From NCBI GenBank assembly GCA_964369955.1, contig CAYJFQ010000001.1, forward strand, positions 1 through 64,000: DNA of 64,000 bases, read 5' to 3'. The stretch comes from CAYJFQ01 sp964369955 (GTDB lineage: Bacteria; Bacillota_I; Bacilli_A; Erysipelotrichales; Erysipelotrichaceae). The position numbers and the translations under genes are program-made. Numbering within the stretch: the first letter of the stretch is position 1; each line of letters opens with the position of its first letter. The notes beneath the pieces are model-generated. The model ran no database searches and was not told where the DNA came from. It saw nothing but the letters and a program-made list of their open reading frames with translations. Of this stretch, positions 1 through 8,480 are shown piece after piece.

Positions 1-21
1 ATGAGCATAATGCTCATAAAA
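1..21. promoter_or_regulatory. Palindromic operator-like site, copy 1
   Basis: ATGAGCAT-A-ATGCTCAT is a perfect inverted repeat with 8-base arms. The 21 bases match 380-400 at 19 positions. It ends about 10 bases before the ribosome binding site of the small membrane protein gene at 48, so it could be a repressor site for that gene. The regulator is unknown. Confidence 0.45.
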
Positions 22-47
22 ATTCATAATTAAAGGAGTAGTAGTCA

Positions 48-365
48 ATGATAAAAGTTAAAGAAATGTTGCCGTACCTAATAATTAATATTTTGGCTTT
101 TTATTTAATGCCTATAATTATTAAAGATACTGGAACTGCAATGGTAGTTACGCTAATTCTATTACCTTTAATATGTTTTATAACATCATTAGTTTATGGA
201 ATAAAGTATTCATTCAATATAATTTATTCAATAATTGTTGCACTCTTATTTGCACCAACTATATTGATTTATTATAACTCAACGGCAACTGTTTATATTG
301 TAGGGTATGGAGTTATAGCAATTTTTGGAAATCTAATTGGAAAAATATTTTATAAAAATAAGTAG
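48..365 (+). CDS. Small multi-pass membrane protein, unknown function
   Basis: I do not recognise this 105-residue protein. Nearly the whole chain is hydrophobic, with three to four predicted membrane segments at about residues 8-25, 28-50, 55-75 and 80-100, and a basic end (KIFYKNK). There is no signal peptide or catalytic motif. The ATG is preceded by AAAGGAG at good spacing. The gene lies between two near-identical operator-like repeats (1-21 and 380-400) and has no operon partner inside the window. Small integral membrane proteins of this kind are common in Bacillota and usually unassigned. Confidence 0.6.
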   Translation: MIKVKEMLPYLIINILAFYLMPIIIKDTGTAMVVTLILLPLICFITSLVYGIKYSFNIIYSIIVALLFAPTILIYYNSTATVYIVGYGVIAIFGNLIGKIFYKNK

Positions 366-379
366 TTTAAACTGTTGTT

Positions 380-443
380 ATGAGCATAATTTTCATAAAA
401 ACAAAACTGTCACTATCTTTTTTACTGTAGGGATAGACAGTTT
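380..443. repeat. Operator-like repeat copy 2 and adjoining hairpin
   Basis: Bases 380-400 repeat 1-21 with two changes that damage the right arm of the palindrome (ATGAGCAT-A-ATTTTCAT). Immediately after, AAACTGT-CA-CTATC (404-417) pairs with GATAGACAGTTT (432-443). On the minus strand this hairpin is followed by a T-rich run, so it could terminate minus-strand transcription. No T-run follows on the plus strand. The rest of 366-515 shows no gene. Confidence 0.4.
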
Positions 444-542
444 AAAATTGTATAAAAGTAATATTTGACTGATGATAACTCGTAGGATAAAACGATATTT
501 ATTATTTATTAATTTGTGTATAATTACTTTAGAGGTACACAT

Positions 543-1322
543 ATGGAAACAGAGAAAATCCGTGAATTATACACTTTATTTGTAGAAAGACTTTCAAAAG
601 GTGAATTTGGTGGAGCTCAAAGTGAGGTTTACCAAAAGATTCTTAAACTAATTAGTCAATCCGAAAGTGTTAAAGATGCTCAAGAAAAAATAAAGAATAG
701 TGATTTATATTTGGAGCCTACAAGAGCTTCTTTTTGTGACAAATTAACTGCTTATATAAAAGCAGCTAGAGAAAATGAAATGACAAATGTAGAAGTGGTA
801 TATCAAGATAAATTAGAAAAAGTTTTGAAAAACTTTAATGAAGTATACGATACTAATTATTTAAAAGAAGCTCAAAATCAAAAAATAAAATACTTCACAA
901 ATTATGAAAAGATTGCATGTTTATATAAAACATATATTGAGATAAGAATGACAAATTGTTTAGATAGTTTTAAACTAAATAAACTAATTCAAGAAAGAGA
1001 TGAATTATTTAATTACTTTGAAGGTAATAACTTAGAGTTGATTTTAAATCAAATTGTTAATCAAAATTTATTCTTTACATCACAGAAATCCATATTTGAA
1101 TTTATAAGTTATTTAGAAGAAGTAAATAACCCTTTTGAATTAGAAAAACAAGAAGTATTGAGTGAAGTTGAAAGTGTTTTTGAAGATCTTAATAGCATTA
1201 AAACAACAATTTTGGAGGTAGGTAATTCTAATTTATCTTTAATTAAAAATTCTAATGTTTTAATTGTCCCTCCGACTAATCCGGAAGATAAGTACCGATT
1301 TTTTTGCGAGGAAATAAGATAA
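543..1322 (+). CDS. Unknown protein, first gene of a two-gene unit
   Basis: This 259-residue acidic, mostly helical protein is not one I recognise. It has no membrane segment, signal peptide, cysteine cluster or nucleotide-binding motif. I chose the ATG at 543 over an in-frame GTG at 516 because AGAGGT sits just before it, and because the GTG overlaps a good -10 box (TATAAT, 519-524). Its stop overlaps the start of the next gene (TAATG), so the two are probably translated together. Together with 1322-2428 it looks like a lineage-specific pair of helical proteins in an accessory stretch. Confidence 0.6.
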   Translation: METEKIRELYTLFVERLSKGEFGGAQSEVYQKILKLISQSESVKDAQEKIKNSDLYLEPTRASFCDKLTAYIKAARENEMTNVEVVYQDKLEKVLKNFNEVYDTNYLKEAQNQKIKYFTNYEKIACLYKTYIEIRMTNCLDSFKLNKLIQERDELFNYFEGNNLELILNQIVNQNLFFTSQKSIFEFISYLEEVNNPFELEKQEVLSEVESVFEDLNSIKTTILEVGNSNLSLIKNSNVLIVPPTNPEDKYRFFCEEIR

Positions 1323-2428
1323 TGACTAATTTAATTAAAGAAATGGCTAAGGGGTACTTAGACGCTTTTGAAGCTTATAAAACAAATGATGACAATTTAA
1401 AAATAGAAATTGAATCTTTTAAAGTTAAGTTTAATAAGTTGACTAATGAAATTGATGATCCTGCAGATTTTTTTACAAGTTTTGTGAGTTCAAATTTACA
1501 GAGTGAATATACTGATCTAATCACCAAACTTGCAATATCTACTGTTGAGGTATCAAAAGAAAGTAGTAAACCTGATCTTAGTGTTATACAATTTACAGAC
1601 CAATATAAATCAGTCTACGATGAATTAAAGAAAATTCCATATCAAACACGCACGCATAAAGCATATGAAGATATTTTTGATGTAGCAGAGAGAACTGCAG
1701 ATATGTTAGAAGCACAAATAATTATTGAAAAGGAAAGGATGCTTTGGAAAATTATTAGTGAAAATTATTTTGATATTTATAATGCAATTGTAGAAGCTTC
1801 TGATCCAATAGATGAATATGTCAGCACAATTACAAATGCATACTTTAATACTTACACAAGTGCTAATAATGAAGAAGAATTAACATATTTATTAGAAAAA
1901 TTGGAAATTAAACTCTTAGATTTAAAGAGTAGAAATGAGATTAAACTACTGTTTATTGGGTTACTAAATGTTCAGTTTATTAACTATGTAAATGCAAAAA
2001 ATAACATCTATAAGTGGGCTGATGATAGTTTAGTAAAAGGATATATTGCAACTATGCTTTCAGCTAAAAAAGCAATTCTTAGGATAATCAAGTTTATTGA
2101 AGAAGAGTTTAGTATAACAATTAACGATATTTTCGAAAAAGAAAACTATAAAATATGGCTATTAAATCCTATGCCGAAGGACGGTTTATTTAGAATTAAA
2201 AAGAGCTTGAACCCTCAAAACTTAATTGTTTATCAAGATATCTTAGAAAATGAAATTCTTCCAGATTTAAATATTAAAAAGATAATTCTAAGGAAGTTAA
2301 AATTAAATTTTTACCCTAAGATTGATGGTAAAGAATACGATGAGATTGTGGATCAAGAAGTTGAAAAACTAAATAAAGAATTTAATTATTTTAAGTATCA
2401 AGATACATTTACTTTTGAAATTAAATAG
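1322..2428 (+). CDS. Unknown protein, second gene of a two-gene unit
   Basis: This 368-residue soluble, mainly helical protein has no motif I can assign. I chose the ATG at 1322, with GAGG about ten bases upstream, rather than an in-frame TTG at 1304. It shares one base with the stop of the preceding gene. The C-terminal third (from about residue 270) is richer in short beta-prone stretches and basic residues than the rest. About 600 bases without an intact gene follow, consistent with an accessory position. Confidence 0.6.
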   Translation: MTNLIKEMAKGYLDAFEAYKTNDDNLKIEIESFKVKFNKLTNEIDDPADFFTSFVSSNLQSEYTDLITKLAISTVEVSKESSKPDLSVIQFTDQYKSVYDELKKIPYQTRTHKAYEDIFDVAERTADMLEAQIIIEKERMLWKIISENYFDIYNAIVEASDPIDEYVSTITNAYFNTYTSANNEEELTYLLEKLEIKLLDLKSRNEIKLLFIGLLNVQFINYVNAKNNIYKWADDSLVKGYIATMLSAKKAILRIIKFIEEEFSITINDIFEKENYKIWLLNPMPKDGLFRIKKSLNPQNLIVYQDILENEILPDLNIKKIILRKLKLNFYPKIDGKEYDEIVDQEVEKLNKEFNYFKYQDTFTFEIK

Positions 2429-2605
2429 ATAAATTCGATTTCTTTACTGTGTTTAGAAAAGAAAGCTTACTATTAATATGTGTTTATCTAGCTTATAATT
2501 TATTAATTGATTCTGATGATTATTAGATAGAAAAAAGTTGCTTTAAAACTAAAAAATTTAATCATTAGTTATTTAAACAAGCATTAAATATTTCTAAATT
2601 GTACT

Positions 2606-2935
2606 AGTTATTTACATACGTTAGATTTTTATCGTGCCAATAAAAAGAGTTCTAGCTGACTTAAATGATGATAATATTACTAAGTAAGATAATTATCTAA
2701 AAAAAGATGTTAATAGTAATATTGTTATCATTTTCTATTTCAGTGGTAAAATTGAATACGAAGTGCATTCACCTTTGTTAGTTAGATTGAGTAAAAATAA
2801 CGTTGATATTTACCTTTTGAATTAACATTTAATCTATTGATATTTGATATGAAAGAATCATTGAAGGCTAAGTTGAGGTAACTACTTGGTATATTTTTGG
2901 TAATTATGGTATTCATATGGTGAAGGAAATATAAG
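2606..2935 (+). pseudogene. Decayed alpha/beta-hydrolase gene
   Basis: The stretch from 2429 to 3029 has no open gene, but translation in shifting frames gives ordered pieces of one protein. They are LHTLDFYRAN (2612-2641), VLADLND in another frame, then IIFYFSGKIEYEVHSPLL and RLSKNNVDIYLL (about 2727-2820), and TWYIFGNYGIHMVKE (about 2885-2930). These follow the order of the small alpha/beta hydrolases (Abhydrolase_5 type): an FYPGGKVEY-like strand, a PLL-x-LA helix, then the nucleophile elbow GGHSLGG, degraded here to FGNYGIH. Several in-frame stops and at least two frameshifts separate the pieces. The family assignment is from memory of its motifs. Confidence 0.6.
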
Positions 2936-3014
2936 TACTTCCTCTGGGCAACAAAAACAATTGAATTAATTTATAATTTTCTAGATATTGAATAAATTTT
3001 ATTTTTGAATAAAG

Positions 3015-3030
3015 TGCTATAATTAACACA
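3015..3030 (+). promoter_or_regulatory. Extended -10 promoter, leaderless start
   Basis: TGC-TATAAT (3015-3023) is followed by exactly six bases and then the ATG at 3030. Transcription would begin at or next to the A of the start codon. There is no Shine-Dalgarno sequence and no clear -35 box. Confidence 0.65.
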
Positions 3031-4046
3031 TGAAAATTGAATTGAATAATGAGATTAGAGATTTTTTTCAGAGATGTTTAAGAAATCTTGACAATGCTGT
3101 AATCAATGATTTTTTAGATTGTGAAATTACTAATGAAAATGAGAAAGAATATATTGATAGATTAGTTGAAATTGGTCATTATGAATTTAATGACCCTTTA
3201 AATTATCCTAGTCTTTTTATTTCTACTATAGAATTTTTGGAAAATAGATATTATAAAGAGATAAAACTTGATGATATTGATTGTGATGGTTTTAAGTACG
3301 GAACATTAAAAATTTTGGGGAATAGATTATTTAATTATGATAGTGTTATTTTTGATCCAAATAGAGAACTCAATGATAGTTTATGTTTACGTGCCTTAGA
3401 TCAAGACTATAGTGCAATTACATTATGGCAAGATGATAAAATATGGATGTTGAATGTTCCCTCTGAATCACAAACTATTGATATTTTTGCATCAAAAGCG
3501 TGTGGTGATGTTTTGACTTACGGTTTAGGTATTGGATATTTTGTTTTTCAAGCCCTAAATAACAAGAAAGTTAAAAGTGTAACAGTTGTAGAGTATAATT
3601 TAGAAATTATTGAATTGTTCAAAAGACATATTTTGCCTCAGTTTCAAGATAAAGATAAGATAAAAATTATTCATGGTGACGCTTTTCAACATTTCAATAA
3701 AGAGAATATAGATAAGTATGATTATGTTTTTGTTGATATTTATCGATCTAATGATGATGGATTGATATGCATGAAAAAAATGCTTGAAAATTTTGTACCT
3801 AGTTTTGATAAGTTAGATTTTTGGATTGAGACCTCATGTCTAGAAATTTTACCAACTTTAATTTTATTTTTCTTTATCAATAATAGTAATTATCAGAAAA
3901 TTAAAATTAATGATGATTATTTAGGTTATTATAAATTAATCGAACATTATTTTCTAAGGTTAAATAATACAGTTAATGATGTTGATGACTTAAAAAAATA
4001 CATGTATGATGCGGAAACTTTAAGAGTAATATTATCAGGAAAATAA
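3030..4046 (+). CDS. Spermidine-synthase-like SAM-dependent methyltransferase
   Basis: The 338-residue protein has an N-terminal region of about 150 residues that I do not recognise. A Rossmann methyltransferase core follows: glycine-rich loop TYGLGIGY (about 163-170), acidic strand end VVEYN (186-190), HGDAF (215-219) and DYVFVDIY (231-238). The last resembles the DVIxVD strand of spermidine synthases and their relatives. Substrate cannot be read from sequence, and the aminopropyltransferase signature is not evident. The gene has its own promoter with a leaderless start. It precedes the queuosine genes by 80 bases but they have their own promoter. Confidence 0.65.
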   Translation: MKIELNNEIRDFFQRCLRNLDNAVINDFLDCEITNENEKEYIDRLVEIGHYEFNDPLNYPSLFISTIEFLENRYYKEIKLDDIDCDGFKYGTLKILGNRLFNYDSVIFDPNRELNDSLCLRALDQDYSAITLWQDDKIWMLNVPSESQTIDIFASKACGDVLTYGLGIGYFVFQALNNKKVKSVTVVEYNLEIIELFKRHILPQFQDKDKIKIIHGDAFQHFNKENIDKYDYVFVDIYRSNDDGLICMKKMLENFVPSFDKLDFWIETSCLEILPTLILFFFINNSNYQKIKINDDYLGYYKLIEHYFLRLNNTVNDVDDLKKYMYDAETLRVILSGK

Positions 4047-4068
4047 TGTATATTGTAGAGATAGAATT

Positions 4069-4077
4069 TGTTATAAT
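4069..4077 (+). promoter_or_regulatory. Extended -10 promoter for tgt-queA-queH
   Basis: TGT-TATAAT lies 49 bases before the tgt start. Unlike the leaderless genes, tgt has a normal ribosome binding site (AGAGGAA) just before its ATG. Confidence 0.55.
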
Positions 4078-4126
4078 AGTGCATGTGATTTTTAAAGGTG
4101 AATAAACAAAGTGTAGAGGAAAAAAT

Positions 4127-5266
4127 ATGTCAGTAATAAAATATAAATTAATAAAAAAGTCTAAGAAAAGTAACGCTCGAATGGGTGAGATTCACACTAG
4201 AAGGGGTGTTGTTAAAACTCCTGTTTTTATGCCTGTAGGTACACTAGCGACAGTTAAGTTTCTAACTCCTGAACACATCAAATCTATAGGTAGTCAAATT
4301 ATTTTAAGCAATACTTATCATTTACATTTGAGACCTGGTGAAGATATTGTAGAAAAAGCTGGTGGTTTACATAAATTTATGCAATATGATGGACCTATCT
4401 TAACCGATAGTGGTGGTTTTCAAGTTTTTTCTTTAAGTAAAAACAGAAAGATAAAAGAAGAGGGTGTTTATTTTAGAAATCATTTAAATGGGGATAAATT
4501 ATTTATGGGGCCAGAAGAATCAATTCGTGTTCAAAATAAATTAGATAGTGACTTTATTATGAGTTTTGATGAGTGTCCAGCTTATCCTTCAACTTATCAA
4601 TACATGGAAGACAGTGTTGATCGCACAACTAGATGGGCTGTTCGTGGTAAAAATGCTCATAAAAAGCCTGATCAACAAGCATTGTTTGGTATTGTTCAAG
4701 GAGGAGAATATCCTGAATTACGTGAAAAATCAGCTAAAGCACTCATTGATATAGGTTTTGATGGTTATTCTATCGGTGGAACAAGTGTGGGGGAAGATAA
4801 AGAAACGATGTATAAAATGATTGATTATGCGATTGTTCATTTGCCAGAAGATAAACCTAGATATTTGATGGGTGTTGGTTCATATGATGCATTATTTGAA
4901 GGTGTTAGCAAGGGTGTTGATATGTTTGATTGTGTCTTGCCGACGCGTATTGCAAGACATGGCACAGCTATGACTTCAGCTGGTCGTATAAATATTAAAA
5001 AATCTATTTATAAAGAAGATTTTACAACCCTTGATAGTAATTGTGATTGTTATACTTGTAAAACTTTTACTAAGGCGTATTTACATCACTTAGAAAAATG
5101 TAATGAAGGATTAGGTAAAACATTATTATCTATTCACAATTTGCGTTTCTTAATAAAGTTAATGGAAGAGATTCGTATTTCAATTGATGAAGATAGATTT
5201 GAGGAATTTAAGGATGAATTTATGGAATTACATAAAATCATCGATCCAAAAGGAAGAGGCTTTTAA
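4127..5266 (+). CDS. tgt: tRNA-guanine transglycosylase
   Basis: Tgt swaps guanine 34 of GUN-anticodon tRNAs for preQ1, the first tRNA-bound step of queuosine synthesis. The 379-residue length is normal for bacterial Tgt. Visible signatures are the substrate-pocket motif DSGGFQVF with the general-base Asp at 94, the nucleophile region VDMFDCVLPTR, and the zinc site CDCYTC with a following HH pair. The start has AGAGGAA upstream. Its stop overlaps the queA start by one base. queA and queH follow, so the three genes cover tRNA-bound preQ1 to queuosine. No preQ1 synthesis genes (queD, queE, queC, queF) are in the window. Confidence 0.95.
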   Translation: MSVIKYKLIKKSKKSNARMGEIHTRRGVVKTPVFMPVGTLATVKFLTPEHIKSIGSQIILSNTYHLHLRPGEDIVEKAGGLHKFMQYDGPILTDSGGFQVFSLSKNRKIKEEGVYFRNHLNGDKLFMGPEESIRVQNKLDSDFIMSFDECPAYPSTYQYMEDSVDRTTRWAVRGKNAHKKPDQQALFGIVQGGEYPELREKSAKALIDIGFDGYSIGGTSVGEDKETMYKMIDYAIVHLPEDKPRYLMGVGSYDALFEGVSKGVDMFDCVLPTRIARHGTAMTSAGRINIKKSIYKEDFTTLDSNCDCYTCKTFTKAYLHHLEKCNEGLGKTLLSIHNLRFLIKLMEEIRISIDEDRFEEFKDEFMELHKIIDPKGRGF

Positions 5267-6291
5267 TGTTGGTTAAAGATTTTGATTTTAATTTACCAGA
5301 AGAATTAATAGCGCAAGTTCCACTGTTAAATAGAAGTGACTCAAAACTATTAGTGTTACATAAAGAGTCAAAAAAAATTGATGATTGTAAATTTATCGAT
5401 ATAACTGATTATCTTAAGAAGGGTGATGTTTTAGTCAGAAATAATACGCGAGTTATTCCTGCGAGATTATTTGGAATAAAAGATGTAACTAATGCTGCTG
5501 TTGAGTTGTTGTTATTACATCAGGAAGGTGATATTTGGGAGTGTTTAGTTGGCAATGCTAAAGTTGTTAAGGTTGGAACTATAATTAATTTCTCAGATGA
5601 ATTAAAAGCTGAATGTCTAGAAGTAAGAGATGAAGGAATCCGTATTTTTAAAATGATATATGATGGTATTTTTATGGAGATATTAGAAAAGTTAGGTAAT
5701 GTTCCATTACCTCCGTATATCCATCAAAAATTGGATAACAAGGAACGTTACCAAACTATTTATGCAAAAGTTGAAGGCAGTAGTGCCGCTCCGACTGCGG
5801 GGTTGCATTTTACTGATGAAGTATTTAAGAATTTGAGTGAGAAGGGTGTTGAGATACTAGATATTACTTTACATATTGGGCTTGGAACTTTTAGACCTGT
5901 GAAAGTTGATGATATCAATGATCATAAAATGCATAAGGAATATTATAATATCTCCAATGAAGTGGCTGAGAAGTTAAATAGCGCAAAGAAGAGTAACCAA
6001 AGAATAATTGCGATAGGTACTACTAGTTGCCGTACGTTAGAGGCAAATTTTAATAAATATAATTGTTTTAAAGCTACTAGTGAAGCTACTGACATTTTTA
6101 TGTATCCAGGATACAACTTTTCAGCTATTGATTGTTTGATTACTAATTTTCATTTACCAAAATCAACACTGGTTATGTTGGTTAGTGCTTTTGCAGGAAA
6201 AGAGTTAACGATGGAAGCTTATTTGCATGCGGTTAAAAAGGGGTATCGATTTTTTAGTTTTGGAGATTCGATGTTTATAACTAATGAATAA
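5266..6291 (+). CDS. queA: S-adenosylmethionine:tRNA ribosyltransferase-isomerase
   Basis: QueA moves and rearranges the ribosyl group of SAM onto preQ1 in tRNA, giving epoxyqueuosine. The 341 residues match the family length. Typical motifs are present: FNLPEELIAQ at the start, RNNTRVIPARL, AAPTAGLHFT, HIGLGTFRPV and a C-terminal ITNFHLPKSTLVML. It shares one base with the tgt stop, and its end overlaps the queH start by eight bases, so the three genes form a translationally coupled unit. Confidence 0.95.
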   Translation: MLVKDFDFNLPEELIAQVPLLNRSDSKLLVLHKESKKIDDCKFIDITDYLKKGDVLVRNNTRVIPARLFGIKDVTNAAVELLLLHQEGDIWECLVGNAKVVKVGTIINFSDELKAECLEVRDEGIRIFKMIYDGIFMEILEKLGNVPLPPYIHQKLDNKERYQTIYAKVEGSSAAPTAGLHFTDEVFKNLSEKGVEILDITLHIGLGTFRPVKVDDINDHKMHKEYYNISNEVAEKLNSAKKSNQRIIAIGTTSCRTLEANFNKYNCFKATSEATDIFMYPGYNFSAIDCLITNFHLPKSTLVMLVSAFAGKELTMEAYLHAVKKGYRFFSFGDSMFITNE

Positions 6292-7549
6292 TAGACATTA
6301 TTTTAATTTGATGATTGAAGAATTGGAAAAGCAAAACAAAGAAAATAAAAAGAAATTATTGCTCCATGTTTGTTGTGGGTTTTGCAGTAGTTGGGTTGTT
6401 GTTTTTTTGTCAAAATATTATGAAGTTACACTATATTTCAACAACAATAATATTTATCCTGAAAAAGAGTATAATCTAAGATTAAATAGTTTAAAAAAGT
6501 ATTTAGATGATGCGCAATTAAGTGTAGAGGTGATAACAACTAATTATGATGATTCTTATCAGATGGATTATTTTGATTTAAAAGATGAAAGAGAAAAAGG
6601 CAGTAGATGTCATCGTTGTATTAAAACTAGAATGAATGAAGCTTATAATTACAGCGAAGAAAATCATTATGATTACTTTACAACAGTTATGAGTATTTCT
6701 CGTGAAAAGGATTCACTAATGATCAACAAGATAGGTGAAGAATTGGAGAAAAAACATACTGTTAAATTTTTGTTTGCCGATTTTAAAAAGAACAAAGGAT
6801 TGGATCATACAATTGAAAGAGCGAAGAGTTTTGGTGTTTATACTCAAAATTATTGTGGTTGTGCTTATTCTTTCCGCAAGCCTGATAATTGTACATTAGA
6901 CTATTTGCCGAATACTAATATTTTTTTGTTTCAAAGAAAAGATATGTTTAGGGTTAATACTGATACTAACTTACTTGGTAATTTTATGGATGACTTTAAT
7001 GGTTTAGATGTTTTGGATGTTGGCTGCAATAATGGAGCTTTAATGTTGTATGCTAATAAAAATAGGGCTAACTTAATTGTTGGTGTTGATGTTTTAGCGG
7101 AAGCAATTGATTTGGCTGAAGTTAATTGTGTTTTTAATAAACTTAATAATTATCAGCTGTTTAATTGTAATATTAAGGATTTTACTTATCATCAAAAATT
7201 TGATGCAATAGTTAGTAATCCTCCATATTTTAATAATAGTAACATTAGTGATAATAACTTAGTAGCAACTGCAAGACATTTAATATCTTTAGACCTAGAT
7301 GGTTATTTAAAGGCGCTAGGAGACTTAATTAAAGATAGCGGAACTATTTATCTAGTTTATCGTTATGATCTTTATAATCAACTTAAAATGGCTATAGATA
7401 AGAATAATTTGTATATTAAAGAAAAACAACTAGTTTATGAAAAAAGAAAAGAACGCTATCAAAGCATTCTCTTAAAACTAACTAAACAAAAACAAGATCC
7501 TATCGATCTTGTTGATGTAATAATTCCTTTTGGTACTGATTGTAAATGA
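6284..7549 (+). CDS. queH: Epoxyqueuosine reductase QueH fused to TrmN6-like methyltransferase
   Basis: Residues 1 to about 200 are QueH, which reduces epoxyqueuosine to queuosine with an iron-sulfur cluster. They show HVCCGFC (Cys30, 31, 34), RCHRC (109, 112) and YCGC (191, 193), plus the FNNNNIYPEKEY segment. Residues from about 213 to 421 are a complete Rossmann methyltransferase of the YabB/TrmN6 type: FLFQRKDMFRVNTDT, DVGCNNG (245-251), GVDV and the adenine-N6 motif NPPYF (312-316). Members of that family methylate A37 of tRNA-Val, next to the anticodon. QueH alone is about 180-220 residues, so 421 is two proteins in one frame. No stop or second ribosome binding site separates them. The last 50 bases overlap the convergent oxidoreductase gene and contain its terminator. 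Confidence 0.88.
   Translation: MNNRHYFNLMIEELEKQNKENKKKLLLHVCCGFCSSWVVVFLSKYYEVTLYFNNNNIYPEKEYNLRLNSLKKYLDDAQLSVEVITTNYDDSYQMDYFDLKDEREKGSRCHRCIKTRMNEAYNYSEENHYDYFTTVMSISREKDSLMINKIGEELEKKHTVKFLFADFKKNKGLDHTIERAKSFGVYTQNYCGCAYSFRKPDNCTLDYLPNTNIFLFQRKDMFRVNTDTNLLGNFMDDFNGLDVLDVGCNNGALMLYANKNRANLIVGVDVLAEAIDLAEVNCVFNKLNNYQLFNCNIKDFTYHQKFDAIVSNPPYFNNSNISDNNLVATARHLISLDLDGYLKALGDLIKDSGTIYLVYRYDLYNQLKMAIDKNNLYIKEKQLVYEKRKERYQSILLKLTKQKQDPIDLVDVIIPFGTDCK
7491..7513 (-). terminator. Rho-independent terminator of the minus-strand operon, inside queH
   Basis: AACAAGATC and GATCTTGTT form a perfect 9-bp stem with a 5-base loop. Read on the minus strand it is followed by a T-rich run (TTTTGTTTAG). It lies inside the coding end of the queH fusion, and the TAG stop of the oxidoreductase gene falls in the loop. 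No T-run follows on the plus strand. Confidence 0.7.
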
Positions 7550-8480
7550 TTTCACAATTCTTAACACAAGTATATGTCATTTCTTCAGACATAATATTAC
7601 TAGTTAAATTACCTTCATTTATCATTTTATTAACATGATTTAAGTAATATGTAAATTCACTTTGATAATTCAAATCATAAACAACTGGCTCTTTGTCTTT
7701 TAGGCAAAGAGTTATTTTTTTACTCTTCCAAAAGTAGTCTAAATATATATAACCTAACTCACCGTAAATATAACAACGATTAACTAAATCAATCTCCATC
7801 CCCAACACAGCATTAGTAATGCATCCACCACTAAATTGGAAAGAAAAGCTACTTAAGTAATCAGCTTCACCTGGATGATTGATTCCGAAAGAATGAACAT
7901 TAACAACTTCCTCACCAATTAAGTAACTAGCAAAGGAAAGGGCATAATTAGCACTGCCCATAACAGCACCGCCGCCAGCATCTAAATCATACATCCAAAA
8001 ATCTTTAGGCCAATTCGCTTGGATACTAGCAGGAAGATAAATGTAATTAACCTTACCAATGATACCTTCATCAATTATTTCTTTAATTTTGTTTGTCGTA
8101 GGAATAAAAACAGATTTTTGTCCTTCCATCAAAAAACACTTATTTGTACGAGCGAGCTCAAACAATTCTTTTGCTTCTTCTAATTTTAAAGTAAATGGTT
8201 TTTCTACTACACAATGTTTAAAAGCTTCTAATGCAAGTTTTGTAATTTGATAATGAGTATTATTAGTTGTTGAAACATAGATGACATCGATGTTTGGGTC
8301 ATTGATTAGTAAATTGTAATCATCATAAGCAACGAGAATTTCATTTTTTTCTGCAAAGTTTTTACTTTTGTCTAAACTACGAGAACTTACTGCATAAGCT
8401 TTTCCCTCAGAAGTTAGTTTTAATCCATCAACAAATCTTTGTGCAATACTACTTACTCCAATTATTCCATATTTAATCAT
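7500..8480 (-). CDS. Gfo/Idh/MocA-family oxidoreductase
   Basis: This is a 326-residue NAD(P)-dependent sugar or polyol dehydrogenase-like protein. It has an N-terminal Rossmann fold (GIIGVSSIAQRF), the family EKP motif in VEKPFTL near residue 93 whose Lys is usually catalytic, and a C-terminal alpha/beta domain with GGGAVMG. The substrate is not predictable. It is the last gene of a minus-strand unit after the threonine aldolase gene, overlapping it by four bases. Its terminator lies in the opposing queH coding region. Confidence 0.85.
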   Translation of the reverse strand: MIKYGIIGVSSIAQRFVDGLKLTSEGKAYAVSSRSLDKSKNFAEKNEILVAYDDYNLLINDPNIDVIYVSTTNNTHYQITKLALEAFKHCVVEKPFTLKLEEAKELFELARTNKCFLMEGQKSVFIPTTNKIKEIIDEGIIGKVNYIYLPASIQANWPKDFWMYDLDAGGGAVMGSANYALSFASYLIGEEVVNVHSFGINHPGEADYLSSFSFQFSGGCITNAVLGMEIDLVNRCYIYGELGYIYLDYFWKSKKITLCLKDKEPVVYDLNYQSEFTYYLNHVNKMINEGNLTSNIMSEEMTYTCVKNCEIIYNQYQKELLHQQDR

